Of a DNA stretch of 64,000 bases, positions 8,637-18,546 are shown piece after piece. The notes below the pieces were generated by a model that searched no databases, was not told the origin of the DNA, and worked only from the letters and a program-made list of their open reading frames with translations. The stretch's first letter is position 1. Each line of letters starts with the position of its first letter. This DNA is from Streptomyces netropsis (GTDB lineage Bacteria > Actinomycetota > Actinomycetes > Streptomycetales > Streptomycetaceae): assembly GCF_014203545.1 (NCBI RefSeq), contig NZ_JACHJG010000002.1, positions 743,824 to 807,823 on the forward strand, given 5' to 3'. A program made the position numbers and the translations under genes.

Positions 8637-8813
8637 GGTGTCTCCTCCGCTCGATGGAAAACTGGATGAATCGGGCGCTGATGTCAACGATCAACAGATG
8701 CACGGGACACGGTTCATGCCCCCCGCTCACCGAGGGGCCGTCCCTCGCGACCGGCACCCGTGACGTCGGGCAAACGGTGGCGGGAGCGAGGGCGGCTGCG
8801 CCATGCTGGCGCG

Positions 8814-9137
8814 ATGGACGAGGAACCCCTGAAGGACTGGGCGCAGCGGCGCGAGGCGGACCGGGAACGCAAGAAGGGCCGACTGCGCGCGGTGCCGCTG
8901 GGTCCGGGGCGGCATCGAGGATTCCACGTGCACCCGCAGGCTCCGCGCGTCATCGAGCAGTGGGACGGCTACGAGTGGACCCCCGTGACCGTCGCGGACG
9001 ATCTGGCCGCCGCGCAGGACCTCCTCCACCCCGCCGATCCCGCCGGGGAGCCGGCGGGGGAGTGGGACCGCCCGGCCCCGGGGCAGCCTCCCGGGAATCA
9101 TCGGAAGCCGGAGCACACGGACCGCCGGGAGACGTGA
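8814..9137 (+). CDS. DUF6087 family protein
   Basis: A 107-residue hydrophilic protein starting MDEEPLKDWAQRREADRERK. It contains the family core LRAVPLGPGRHRG, then PRVIEQWDGYEWTPV and DDLAAAQDLLHP. The family is confined mainly to Streptomyces, and its short members often accompany regulators of unknown pathways. No function is established. The tail after about residue 80 is proline- and glycine-rich and probably disordered. The upstream in-frame start at 8760 would add unconserved sequence. Confidence 0.7.
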   Translation: MDEEPLKDWAQRREADRERKKGRLRAVPLGPGRHRGFHVHPQAPRVIEQWDGYEWTPVTVADDLAAAQDLLHPADPAGEPAGEWDRPAPGQPPGNHRKPEHTDRRET

Positions 9138-9192
9138 CGGCGCGCGCGGACGATGCTTCGGCGGCCGGGGCCCGGCGCGGCGGCCGGGTGCG

Positions 9193-10449
9193 TCACGAGG
9201 TGACCGGCAGCCGCTCCACGGCCGCCACGACCTTCGCCGCGCCGTCCTCGGCGTCGATCCGGGCGGCGAGTGCCCGGGCCCGGTGGCGGTAGGCGGGCTC
9301 CTCGACGGCCCGTCGCAGTGCCGCCGCCAGCCGGTCGGCGGACAGCTCGGCCAGCGGGACGGGCCCGGGGCCGACGCCCAGAGCCGTCAGCCGCCGCGCC
9401 CAGAACGGGGCGTCCAACTGGGCCGGTACGGGGACCGCGGGCACGCCGGCCCGCAGCCCGGCCGCGGTGGTGCCGGCGCCCGCGTGGTGAACGACCGCCG
9501 CCATCCGTGGGAAGAGCCAGTGGTGCGGGATGTCGTCGACGGCCAGGACGTCGTCACCGGTCACCGACAGGTCCGACCAGCCGGTCTGGACGACCGCGCG
9601 GACTCCGGCCGCCCGCAGGGCGGACCCGATGACGGCGCCGAGCCGTTCGGCGTCCGCGACGACCAGGCTGCCGAAGCCCACGTACACCGGCGGCGGCCCC
9701 GACGTGAGGAAGTCGACCAGCCGAGGCGGGGGCCGCCAGTCCGGGGGAGATGACGGCCACCAATAGCCCGTCACCTCCATGCACGGCGGCCAGTCGGACG
9801 GCCGGGGCACCACACACGGGGAGAAGCCGTGCAGGAGGGGTACACCCTGCCGGACGGCCTGCCGCCGTTCGGCCCCGGCGCCGCGGACGGGGAGCCCGAG
9901 CTGTTCGCGCAGCCCGCGGACAGGGGGTGTGACGAGCCGGTCGACGGCCGCCTGGACGGCGTGGCTCACGAGCAGGTCGCCCCGGCGGCCCAGGGAGCGG
10001 GTCCCGGTGAGCACGTGCGGGAACTCCCCGGTGGGGGCGAGCGGCTGGAGGAAGAGGCCCATCGTGGGCAGGTCGAGCGCTTCGGCGACGACCTGCCCCA
10101 GAGACGCGGTGGTGGTCGACAGCAGGAGCAGGTCGGTGCCCTGCCCGGCCGCGTCGAGCAGGCCCCGCCCCAGGGCGGGCATGACGGCGCGGCCCATGCG
10201 CAGCAGCTCCACGACGGCCGTCGCCCCGGTTCCGGCGCGGAGTATGCGCTGCCCGGCGGCGGAGGCGAGCTGGGCGCGCGGATCCACGGGCAGGGAGCGG
10301 AAGCCGAGCCCGGCCTGCCGGACCAGGTCGGCGAAGCCGTCGTGCGTGGCGATCGTCACCTCGTGACCGGCCTCGCGCAGACGGACCCCGAGCCCGGTGT
10401 AAGGGGCCACGTCGCCGCGGGACCCGCCGGTCGCGATCAGAAGTCGCAT
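9193..10449 (-). CDS. UGT-like glycosyltransferase (GT1 family)
   Basis: A 418-residue GT-B-fold glycosyltransferase that uses a nucleotide-activated sugar to glycosylate a lipophilic or natural-product acceptor. The N-terminal Rossmann start MRLLIATGGSRGDVAPYTGL and TGYWWPSSPP linker are typical. The C-terminal donor-binding signature is complete: PVYVGFGSL, then HHAGAGTTAAGLRAGVPAVP and PAQLDAPFWARRL (the HxGxGT and D/E-Q-like segments). It resembles the sterol-glucosyltransferase or antibiotic (vancomycin, macrolide) branch. No biosynthetic cluster surrounds it, so it may act in detoxification by glycosylation. Confidence 0.88.
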   Translation of the reverse strand: MRLLIATGGSRGDVAPYTGLGVRLREAGHEVTIATHDGFADLVRQAGLGFRSLPVDPRAQLASAAGQRILRAGTGATAVVELLRMGRAVMPALGRGLLDAAGQGTDLLLLSTTTASLGQVVAEALDLPTMGLFLQPLAPTGEFPHVLTGTRSLGRRGDLLVSHAVQAAVDRLVTPPVRGLREQLGLPVRGAGAERRQAVRQGVPLLHGFSPCVVPRPSDWPPCMEVTGYWWPSSPPDWRPPPRLVDFLTSGPPPVYVGFGSLVVADAERLGAVIGSALRAAGVRAVVQTGWSDLSVTGDDVLAVDDIPHHWLFPRMAAVVHHAGAGTTAAGLRAGVPAVPVPAQLDAPFWARRLTALGVGPGPVPLAELSADRLAAALRRAVEEPAYRHRARALAARIDAEDGAAKVVAAVERLPVTS

Positions 10450-10635
10450 GGCAGGCAGTATCGCGGAGCGGGGAGGGACGCGTACCGCCGTGAACCGGCC
10501 GCGGCGACGCGGGCGACTCCTCCGCTCATGGGCTCGTCCGCGGGGCGCCAGGGGTTGTCGTGCGGGTGCCGACGGACGGGCGGCCGGTGGCCGACGTCGC
10601 GCGGGATGTGCCCAGGGCCATCGGCCGGTGAGTCC

Positions 10636-10671
10636 CCGTCGGGCGGGGCCGGGTGCGGCCCCGCCCGACGG
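10636..10671 (-). terminator. Terminator hairpin after the alpha/beta hydrolase
   Basis: A 15-bp perfect GC stem (ccgtcgggcggggcc and its complement) with a 6-base loop begins 27 bases beyond the hydrolase stop at 10698. Confidence 0.7.
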
Positions 10672-10697
10672 AACGGCCGACGTGCCGTCTCGATGAA

Positions 10698-11816
10698 CTA
10701 CTTGACGAAACGGACCTCGGGGTAGGCGGCCGAGGGCCGGTCCAGGAGGGGGCTCGGCCGGCCGCGCAGATGCCGGTCCATGAAGGCGGTCACGTACGCC
10801 CGGGTGATGGGGGTCGCCCGGTCCCCGGGGAGGGTGCCGAAGGCCTGGCCCCTCTGGTCCGCCGGGATCCGCCCGCCGAGGTCGAACCGGCCGCTGATCC
10901 ACGGGACATCGGTGAAGGTCATGTGGCCGCCCGTGGGCACGTCGAGCCAGCGCTGCCAGCCGGAGAAGTGCCGCCGCCGTTCGTTCCAGTTGGCGTTGGG
11001 CACGGGTCCCCCGGACCGTTGGGCACCGAACAGCAGCACCGGGCGGTTCAGCGCTCGTGCCGGTGCGGCGGTGAAGAAGTCGCCGTCCATATTGACCGCG
11101 GCGTCGACGCGGGGGTCCGTGCCCAGGGCCTCGACGGCGCTCGCGCCGCCGATGGAGTGCCCGGCCACGGCGATGCGGGAGGCGTCGACGGGGACGCCGG
11201 TGCCCGGGCGGGTCAGCCGGTCGAGCAGGAAGCCGATGTCCTTGACCCGGTTGCGCACGACGCGGCCGGTGTCCGGGTGCTCACAGATCAGGCACGGTTC
11301 GATCCGGCCGCCGGGGAACTCCACCGCCGCCTCGTAGGTGTGGTCCAGCGTGGCCACCGCGTAGCCGCGGCCGGCCAGTTCCTCGGCCAGAGTGGTCAGC
11401 GTGAGACGGCTCATGCCGAAACCGGGGGACAGCACCACCAGCGGGCGGGCGCCGGGCGCCGCGGGGGCGTTCACGGTGGCATGGGTGCGTATCGCGGCGA
11501 GCGCGTCCGTGCCGAACACGGCGGTGGACAGCGCGGCGGACGCGTACGGGGCCGGCCGGGCGGAGGGCCGCAGCGCCGGGTACCACAGGGACGCCATCAG
11601 CTGACGGTGGCCCGCTTCCGGCTTCCACGGGTCGGTCCGGGTGGTGTCCACCAGGTGCAGGGACTTGGTACCGATCAGCTGTTTCCCGGTGGGGGAAGGC
11701 AGCACCGGGGCGGTCGGTGGGGGCGCCGCCGCGGCGGACGGCATTCCCCCCAGCAAGGCCGACAAGAGGGCGAAGCATGCGGCGACCGACCGCAATGAAT
11801 GACGTGACATGATCAC
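10698..11816 (-). CDS. Secreted alpha/beta hydrolase (lipase / PAF-acetylhydrolase-like)
   Basis: A 372-residue exported esterase-type hydrolase. Residues 1-31 are a signal peptide (ACFALLSALLGGMPSAAAA). The fold shows the oxyanion-strand segment PLVVLSPGFGMSR, the nucleophile elbow GHSIGG with S221, an acid candidate in NMDGDFF (about 245), and the catalytic histidine in GGHMTFTDVPW (about 312). The general architecture matches secreted PAF-acetylhydrolase or chlorophyllase-like lipases of Streptomyces. It could hydrolyse short-chain esters or polyesters. It is monocistronic with its own terminator at 10636-10671. Confidence 0.85.
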   Translation of the reverse strand: MIMSRHSLRSVAACFALLSALLGGMPSAAAAPPPTAPVLPSPTGKQLIGTKSLHLVDTTRTDPWKPEAGHRQLMASLWYPALRPSARPAPYASAALSTAVFGTDALAAIRTHATVNAPAAPGARPLVVLSPGFGMSRLTLTTLAEELAGRGYAVATLDHTYEAAVEFPGGRIEPCLICEHPDTGRVVRNRVKDIGFLLDRLTRPGTGVPVDASRIAVAGHSIGGASAVEALGTDPRVDAAVNMDGDFFTAAPARALNRPVLLFGAQRSGGPVPNANWNERRRHFSGWQRWLDVPTGGHMTFTDVPWISGRFDLGGRIPADQRGQAFGTLPGDRATPITRAYVTAFMDRHLRGRPSPLLDRPSAAYPEVRFVK

Positions 11817-12318
11817 ACGTTACGACGAATCGGAGTACCCGAACGTCCACTTCAGGGCCGAGGCCACACGATCCGGACGCCGGTCCCGTTCGATGGTCGC
11901 CTCCCTGATCCTTCCCCGTCCTTCCTCAGCCCTTCCCGGCCTGCCCTTATCCATGCTTCTCCGGGACAAGAGGGCGAGGTTGTGGAAATCCCGCCCACGG
12001 AAAGGCAGTTACCGGTGAGCGGGCGGGGCATTCGGTCAACGCGCCGTCCCGGCGCCACCGGCCCGTACCTGCCGGAATTTCCGCCAGGGCATCGAATACG
12101 GTCTGTTGCCGCTGTTTCCCGCGCAAAGCCATGAAAAGGCCGGTCGTGCCGCTGGGCGATACGACCGGGGTTCGTCCATGCGGGTGGTAAATCGCTGTAT
12201 ATCGAGCCCGACCGGTGACTGCGGTCGCCCGACGGCGCGACCATGCTGTATCGGGAAAGGGGGGAGCGGACCCGGAGGCACGCGGGGCGTGCCCGATTCC
12301 CGGGCCGCCGCGCACACG
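11817..12318. other. Intergenic region upstream of the LuxR regulator
   Basis: This 500-bp stretch separates divergent genes and is slightly less GC-rich than its surroundings. An in-frame extension of the regulator to an ATG at 12106 has no family resemblance and is rejected. No RNA gene or repeat was recognised. It presumably carries the two promoters. Confidence 0.4.
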
Positions 12319-15090
12319 ATGCTGGGGAGAGCCACCGAGATATCCGCACTGCTCCGCCTGCTCCAGGGCGCCGCCTCAGGCCACGGCGGCGCCCTGATCG
12401 TCGTCGGAGAGCCCGGCAGCGGCCGGACCACCCTGCTGCGCCGGGCCCTCACCCTCGACGGTGCCGCACGCGCGGTCCACCTCACCGGTACCGCCGCCGA
12501 GTCGGACCTCCCCTACGCGGGCCTGCACCAGGTCGTCCAGGCCCTGCGCGGACACCTGCCCGAGCTGCCCGCGGCACAGCGCGCGCCGCTCGGGCATCTC
12601 CTCGCCACCTGCGCGCCCCGGCCCGGGGACACCGAACCGGCGGTCCGTGCCGCGGTCCTCGGACTGCTCGGCGGGGCCGCCGCCCGCAGGCCGCTGCTGC
12701 TCGCGGTCGACGACGCGCATCTGCTCGACCCGCCGTCCGCCGACGCCCTGCTCTTCGCGGCCCGGCGCATGGCCGACGAGCCCGTCGCCATGCTCCTGAC
12801 CGCCGGGCCCCGCCGCGCCGGGACATCCGGTGTGGGCGCGGGGCCGGCGGCGACCGGGATCCCCGAGCTGACGCTGGGCCCGCTCGCCCCGGCCGACGCC
12901 CGGGAACTGCTCCGGCGCTCGGCGCCGCACCCCCTGCACCGGTACGTCGCCGACCGGCTGCTCGCCGTCGCGGACGGCAACCCGCTCGCGCTCACCGAAC
13001 TCCCGGAAACCCTCACCCCCGCCCAGTGCGCGGGCGGCCAGCCGATCGAGGAGCCGCTCGTCCCCGGCGCGCGGCTGCGCGCCTCGCACCTGCCGTGGCT
13101 GGACGGGCTGCCGGAGACCGCGCGCGCCGCCCTGCTGGTGCCCGCCGCCGCGGGCGACACGCCCGTCGGGGACGTGCTGCGCGCGCTGGCGCTGCTGGGC
13201 CATCAGGCCGACGCGCTGACGCCGGCCGAGGAGGCCGGCGTCCTCGGGACGCACCACGGCCGGATGGCGTTCCGCGACCCCCGGCTCCGGCTCGTCGTCT
13301 ACCACGAGGCGTGCGCCGCCCGGCGACGCGCCACCCACCAGGCGCTCGCGGAGATCCTGCCCGGCCCGGCGGCGGCCCGTCACCTCGCCGCCGCCACACC
13401 AGGACCGAACCAAGCCGTGGCCAAGGCCCTGGAGGCCGCCGCCCGGTCCGCCACCGGCCCGGACCCCGACCTCTGCGCCGAACTGTACGAACACGCCGCG
13501 GCGTTCACCCGCGACGACGACGAGGCCGGCCGGCTGCTGGGCCTGGCGGCCGCGGGCCGGCAGCGGAGCGGGGCCGTCGAGCACGTGCCCGCGCTGCTGG
13601 CCCGCGCCCTGGCCCGGGCCCGCACTCCCGCACTCCGCCGGGAGCTGGCCATCCTCCAGGCCCGCCACCGGAGCCGGACCGGCCGCCCCCGGGACGCCCA
13701 CCGGCTGCTGCGCGACGCGGCGGAGCAACTGACGGGTGAACAGCCCTCCCGCGCCGCGGAACTCCTGCTGGAAGCCGCCGACTCCGCGGTCCACGCCGCG
13801 GACAGCCGGGCCGCCATGGGCAGCGCCTGGCAGGCGTACCGGCTCACCAGGCTGACCGGCACCGACCTGGCGGAAGCCGCCGCCGTGCACCTCGCGCAGG
13901 TCCTGGCCCTGCGGGGGGAGCGCGCGCAGGCGCGCGAGCTGCTGCTGACCCGGGGGGCCGGGGAGGCGGTGGGGGCCCTGGTCGGGCGGGCCGAGGTGCT
14001 GAGCCGACTGGAGGAGTACGAGGGGGCCTTCGCCCTGCTGGACCGGGTGCTGGAGGGGCCGGGGGAGCCGCTGCGGCAAGCGGCGGCGCTCGGCTGCCGG
14101 GCCTGGCTCCGGCTGTGGACCGGGGACTGGACGGGGGCCCGGACCGACGCGATGGAGGCGGTCGAGTGCGCGGAGCGGCGGCGGGAGCCCGCCGCGCTGG
14201 CCCAGGGGCTGGTCGTCGTGGGAAGCATCGAGGCCGCGCGCGGCCGGGTCACCCAGTGCGCGGCGGTACTCGCCCGCGCGGTGGGCGTGGCCAGGGCGCA
14301 CGGCCTCGGCATCGTCCTCGGCCAGGTCGCGGTCGCCGAGGGCTTGCTGGCGCTGGGCGCGGGCAAGTACGAGGAGGCGGTGGCCGGATACGAGCGGGCC
14401 GGGGCCCTGGCGGGCAGTGCGGGCATCGAGGACCCGTCGGTCGCGCCGTGGGCGGCGAACCTGATCGAGGCGTACATCCGCAGCGGCCGGCTCGCGGAGG
14501 CGCGGCGGGAACACGCCCGCTTCGACGCCGAGATGCGCCGCTCGGGCCCGTCCTGGGCACTGGCGGCCGGCGTCCGCTGCCGGGCGCTGCTGCTGGAGGC
14601 GGACGGCGCCGCCGCGCCGGGGGCGGTGGAGGCGGCGTTCCACGAGGCCCTGGAGCGGCACGCGCACAGCCGGGTGGTGTTCGAACACGCCAGGACCGTG
14701 CTGTGCCACGGTCAGTGGCTGCGCCGCACGGGGCAGGGCCCGCAGGCGCGGGCGGCGCTGGAGGAGGCGCTGTCGGTCTTCGTCCGACTGGGCGCCGTCC
14801 CCTGGGAGCAAGCGGTGCGCAGCGAACTGCGCGCGGCGGGCGGCCGGTACGCCCGCCGGGGCGGGGCGGACACGCTCACCCGGGGCACCCGGCTCACCGA
14901 GCAGGAGGCGCGCATCGCGGCGCTCGTGGCGGGCGGGGCGACGAACAAGGAGACGGCGGCGGCGCTGTTCCTGAGCACGAAGACGGTGGAGTTCCATCTG
15001 GGCAACGTGTACCGGAAGTTGGGGGTGCGGTCGCGTAGTGAGCTGGCGCGGACGTTCAGTGCGGCCGCGGACCGGCAGATCCTGCCCTGA
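12319..15090 (+). CDS. Large ATP-binding LuxR-family regulator (LAL type)
   Basis: A 923-residue transcriptional regulator of the MalT/LAL type. The N-terminal AAA-type NTPase has Walker A VVGEPGSGRTTLL (about 29-40) and Walker B PLLLAVDDAHLL (about 125-136). The middle is alpha-helical and TPR-like, with many ALA-rich repeats for ligand or partner binding. The last 65 residues are a GerE/LuxR helix-turn-helix: LTEQEARIAALVAGGATNKE, then TKTVEFHLGNVYRKLGVRSR. Many LALs activate adjacent biosynthetic genes. Here the neighbours are the convergent eCIS operon and a hydrolase, so its target is unclear. The ATG at 12319 gives the usual family N-terminus (MLGRATEISALLRLL). Confidence 0.9.
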   Translation: MLGRATEISALLRLLQGAASGHGGALIVVGEPGSGRTTLLRRALTLDGAARAVHLTGTAAESDLPYAGLHQVVQALRGHLPELPAAQRAPLGHLLATCAPRPGDTEPAVRAAVLGLLGGAAARRPLLLAVDDAHLLDPPSADALLFAARRMADEPVAMLLTAGPRRAGTSGVGAGPAATGIPELTLGPLAPADARELLRRSAPHPLHRYVADRLLAVADGNPLALTELPETLTPAQCAGGQPIEEPLVPGARLRASHLPWLDGLPETARAALLVPAAAGDTPVGDVLRALALLGHQADALTPAEEAGVLGTHHGRMAFRDPRLRLVVYHEACAARRRATHQALAEILPGPAAARHLAAATPGPNQAVAKALEAAARSATGPDPDLCAELYEHAAAFTRDDDEAGRLLGLAAAGRQRSGAVEHVPALLARALARARTPALRRELAILQARHRSRTGRPRDAHRLLRDAAEQLTGEQPSRAAELLLEAADSAVHAADSRAAMGSAWQAYRLTRLTGTDLAEAAAVHLAQVLALRGERAQARELLLTRGAGEAVGALVGRAEVLSRLEEYEGAFALLDRVLEGPGEPLRQAAALGCRAWLRLWTGDWTGARTDAMEAVECAERRREPAALAQGLVVVGSIEAARGRVTQCAAVLARAVGVARAHGLGIVLGQVAVAEGLLALGAGKYEEAVAGYERAGALAGSAGIEDPSVAPWAANLIEAYIRSGRLAEARREHARFDAEMRRSGPSWALAAGVRCRALLLEADGAAAPGAVEAAFHEALERHAHSRVVFEHARTVLCHGQWLRRTGQGPQARAALEEALSVFVRLGAVPWEQAVRSELRAAGGRYARRGGADTLTRGTRLTEQEARIAALVAGGATNKETAAALFLSTKTVEFHLGNVYRKLGVRSRSELARTFSAAADRQILP

Positions 15091-15096
15091 GCGGGA

Positions 15097-18000
15097 TCAG
15101 CCGGACTCGGGGAGCTTCTCCGGGTCGTACTGATCCGCGTTGTCCAGGGGAGGCCCCTCGGGCCGGAACAGCTTCGCATGTCCGGTGATCTCGCCGATGG
15201 CGATGTGCTTGTTCTCCTTCCTGGCCCGGGTGATGAAGTAGTCGGTGCAACTGGGGCAGACCCTCAGGGTGGAGACGCCCAGGAACTTCACCGAACCGCC
15301 GGCATTGCGGTGGTGGTAATACATGATCTCCGCGTCCGCTGCCCGCATCTCGCCGCGGAACGTGCGGTCCCCTACGTGCGGCCGGGGCAGGAACGCGCCC
15401 TCGTTGAGCGCGGCGAGGTGCCGTTCCGCCTTGCTGAGTTTGTTGTCCCGGCCCTTTGCGATGTCGAGCGAGAGCGAGAACGCGGAGGCCATGGACTCGT
15501 TCATGACGGATGTGCGGACGGCGTCGGCGCGTTCCCGCTTGGTCATCTTTCCCAAGCCCTTGTCGAAGTCCTCCGCGTGTCTCTCCGTCGCGCCCTGGGT
15601 TTCATGGTCGGCCGATGTGGGGCCCGCGGCCACGACGACCGTGCCCTTGGATCCCTTGTACAGGCTCTGATGGATCGCCGCCGCATTGGCACAGGACTTC
15701 TTCGCCTGGTCCGCCAGGGCCGTGACCTGCTGCTTGGTGAGCAGCTCCTTGTCCGTCTTCTCCTTGACCTCCGCGCTGTTCTCCGCGGCGACCCACCAGT
15801 GCCCGGCGTGTGCCTTCAGCCAGAGTTTCCGCACCCGGAACCTGACGCGGATCGCGGTCAGCGTGATCCGCACGAACCGCCCTGTGAGGGGCGTGCGGCC
15901 GAGGAGATTGACGGCCTTGACCCCTGCGGCGACGGCTGCGTCCCGGTCCTTCGCCCGCTCGGCGTCCGTGCGCCGGTCGACGCCGCCCAGCGCCCTCGCG
16001 CCACCCGCCAGAAGCCGCTTGGCGACGGCCGCCGCCTGCGCGATCACCTTCGAGACGAACCCCCGGACCGGGGCGCCCACCTTGCCCAGCACCTCCTTGA
16101 CCTTGGCCGGAACGGCACCGAGCCGTAGGACCCGGGCGAAGAGGTCGATCGCGATCGGCAGGGTGCGGGCGAGGGAACTCTCGATCTTTGTCGTCACCTT
16201 CTGGGACACGCCGTCGCAGATGTCTTCGAGCGTGTCCAGGATCGAGTTGACGAATTCGGCGAGGGCGCGGGCCTTCTCGACCAGGAAGGTGAGGAAGTCG
16301 TACACGGCCATGACGGCCTTCACCAGGGCACCGGCCGGGGTGATCAGGGACAGCAGCCAGGTGATGCCCGCCTTGAGCACGGTCTCCACGACGAAACTCT
16401 TGATCATCTCGAAGGCCTGCTGCCGGAGGTCGCCGATCGTCTCCCTGATCTCCTCCCACAGGGCCCCGACGCCCTTGTCCTTGATCAGTCCGAGCACCTT
16501 GACCGCACCGATCACCGTGTTCAGCACCGACTCGGGCATGTGCTTGAGCAGTTCGGAGCGGATGAAGGCCCAGCTGATGCCGAACAGCGACAGCACCGTC
16601 TTGACGATGCCGCGCAGATCCCATCGCTCCGGCAGCTCCACCCCGGCCGCGGCCAGGTTGCCGAAGAGCCATTCCTGGAGGGCCGCCTTCAGGTGGGTCA
16701 CGATGTTCGACAGGAACAGCGTGAGCCCGGCCTCGACCGAGGCGCCGAGGTTGCGCAGGAAGTCGATCGGGCGCGTGACGATGCGCTGGGCCACGCCCGC
16801 CGCCCGCTTCACGACGCCGATCAGCAGGTTCTTCAGATCGAGCAGGATCTTGACGGCGCCGGCCACGGCGTCGCGGGCCCGCTCCCACAGGCTCTTGTTG
16901 GACTCCTTCAGCTCGGTCAGTGCCGCGTCCGTCTCCTGCTGGGCCTGCGTGTACGCCTCGGCGAGCCGGTCGACGGCCGCGTCGGCCCTCTCGTCGACGG
17001 AGGTCTCCAACTCGTCGAACCGTGCGGCGAACCCGGCGGCCGCCTCCTCCCCGAAGGCTTGTACCGACCTGTCCAGACCCTTCACGAACTCCGTCATCCG
17101 CCGCCGGCCGTCGGCGGCCTTCTCCCGCGCCTCACGGACCCGCCGCTCCACCAGGGCGGCGATCTCGTCGACGGCGGTCCGGATCTCGGCCGTGTAGCGC
17201 GCGGAATGCCGCACGTAGTCCGGTTCACCGGTGAGGAAGTCCCACCAACTGCGCGCACAGGCGTCGAGGAACCGCTGCCGGGCCTCCTTCGCCTTCGTGT
17301 CGAAGTGGGTACGGACCACGTCGTCCAGCCCGGCGAGCGCGGCCTCGACGTTCCGCTTGGTCTCCGCGTAGATCTCCTCGAGCCGCGCCGTGATCTCGGT
17401 GCGGCGCGCCTGGGTCCGTGCCCGGGCCGACTCCTTGCCGCCCGTCACCGCCTTCCCGGTCGTCACGCGGATCCCGGCCATGGCGGCCATGGCGGTCTTG
17501 CCCACCCCGGCCGCCCGCTGTTCGGCCGCCGCTCGCTGCTGGGCCTCCCCGGCCCGGAAGGCTCCCGGTGCCAAGGCGGTGTCCTTCTCGGCTTCCTCCT
17601 TCGACGCCAGCGCCGCGGAGAACGCGGGTTCGTTCGCCCGCCGCAGCGTCTCCTCCGAGAGCCCGGCCCTGTTCATCTCGGCCGTGGTCGCGCACGCGTG
17701 GGGGCTGAGGTCGACCGCACGGTCCGGCAGCCGCGGTGGCACGGCGTCCGCCGCGCGGGGCGGGGCCGGGGCGGGCGGCGGACGGTCCGCGACCAGCGGC
17801 ACGGGGGGCCGCTCCGGCACCCCGGAGGGATCCGGTGGGGTGGCGGCGGTCGCCCTGACCTCGCCCGTCGAGGTGTCCGCCGCGGCCCGCACCTCGCCGG
17901 ACAGCTCCGGGGTGAAGGTGTCCTGACGATTCGGGTCGGCCAGGTCCTTGGCCGCCTGGGCGTCGACCGGCTTCTGCTTCTCGATGCGCCGTTCGAACCG

Positions 18001-18546
18001 GGCGATGAACTCGGCCCGGTCGAAGGGCTTCACCTGGGCCCGGGCGATCGCGTCCGCCTGGTTCGGCCCGGCGAGCGCGGCCCGCTCGCCGGGCGGCGGT
18101 ACGGCCGCGCAGCGGGCTGCCTCGGCCTCGGCGTCGGGTGTGGGATGGCGGGTGAGGAGACGCTGCGCGGCAGTGACTTCGGCGGCGATCCGACGCAGGC
18201 CGGGGGCCGCCTTCGCGCCCCTCTCGCCCGTGGGGGCGCGTCCCGCCTTCCCCTCGCCCACGCGCCCGGCCGGGGCGGCGGCGCGGCGGGCGGCGAGCGC
18301 GGCCGTGGCGGCGTTGCCGACGGTCGGCCGGGCCGGCCGCCCGGCCCCGGCGGCCGCCCTCTTGGAGCCGGTGTCCGGCCCGGGCGACGCACCGCGCGCC
18401 GGGCGCCGGTCCGGCGACGGCAGCGGCGCCGGGGCGCGCCGCTCGGCCACGGCCTTGAGCTTGGCGGGCGCGGTCCGCCCCGGGCGGGCACTCGCCCGGG
18501 TCACGACGGGCGGTGGCGTGGCGGGGGACCCGCTGGCGGGGCTCAT
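15097..18546 (-). CDS. eCIS cargo/effector candidate with C-terminal deaminase-like domain
   Basis: A 1149-residue protein, last gene of the injection-system operon, overlapping the ATPase gene by 4 bases (ATGA). Residues 1-300 are alanine- and proline-rich and low-complexity. About 350-560 is a charged coiled coil (ARTQARRTEITARLEEIYAE). About 560-860 is a long helical region with hydrophobic stretches (KAGITWLLSLITPAGALVKA) of the kind found in DUF4157-type eCIS-associated toxins. The C-terminal 160 residues hold HAE (990-992), DAE (1071-1073) and CPSC (1097-1100). A [HCD]xE followed 24 residues later by CxxC is the zinc site of cytidine-deaminase-fold toxins. I infer an injected nucleic-acid deaminase. 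The helical region could also serve as a tape measure. The DUF4157 protease-like domain itself is not seen. Confidence 0.65.
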   Translation of the reverse strand: MSPASGSPATPPPVVTRASARPGRTAPAKLKAVAERRAPAPLPSPDRRPARGASPGPDTGSKRAAAGAGRPARPTVGNAATAALAARRAAAPAGRVGEGKAGRAPTGERGAKAAPGLRRIAAEVTAAQRLLTRHPTPDAEAEAARCAAVPPPGERAALAGPNQADAIARAQVKPFDRAEFIARFERRIEKQKPVDAQAAKDLADPNRQDTFTPELSGEVRAAADTSTGEVRATAATPPDPSGVPERPPVPLVADRPPPAPAPPRAADAVPPRLPDRAVDLSPHACATTAEMNRAGLSEETLRRANEPAFSAALASKEEAEKDTALAPGAFRAGEAQQRAAAEQRAAGVGKTAMAAMAGIRVTTGKAVTGGKESARARTQARRTEITARLEEIYAETKRNVEAALAGLDDVVRTHFDTKAKEARQRFLDACARSWWDFLTGEPDYVRHSARYTAEIRTAVDEIAALVERRVREAREKAADGRRRMTEFVKGLDRSVQAFGEEAAAGFAARFDELETSVDERADAAVDRLAEAYTQAQQETDAALTELKESNKSLWERARDAVAGAVKILLDLKNLLIGVVKRAAGVAQRIVTRPIDFLRNLGASVEAGLTLFLSNIVTHLKAALQEWLFGNLAAAGVELPERWDLRGIVKTVLSLFGISWAFIRSELLKHMPESVLNTVIGAVKVLGLIKDKGVGALWEEIRETIGDLRQQAFEMIKSFVVETVLKAGITWLLSLITPAGALVKAVMAVYDFLTFLVEKARALAEFVNSILDTLEDICDGVSQKVTTKIESSLARTLPIAIDLFARVLRLGAVPAKVKEVLGKVGAPVRGFVSKVIAQAAAVAKRLLAGGARALGGVDRRTDAERAKDRDAAVAAGVKAVNLLGRTPLTGRFVRITLTAIRVRFRVRKLWLKAHAGHWWVAAENSAEVKEKTDKELLTKQQVTALADQAKKSCANAAAIHQSLYKGSKGTVVVAAGPTSADHETQGATERHAEDFDKGLGKMTKRERADAVRTSVMNESMASAFSLSLDIAKGRDNKLSKAERHLAALNEGAFLPRPHVGDRTFRGEMRAADAEIMYYHHRNAGGSVKFLGVSTLRVCPSCTDYFITRARKENKHIAIGEITGHAKLFRPEGPPLDNADQYDPEKLPESG

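Noticed and set aside
12376..14997. 873-residue minus-strand frame opposite the LuxR regulator
   Set aside because: Mirror frame of a high-GC gene; the plus strand has Walker and HTH motifs.
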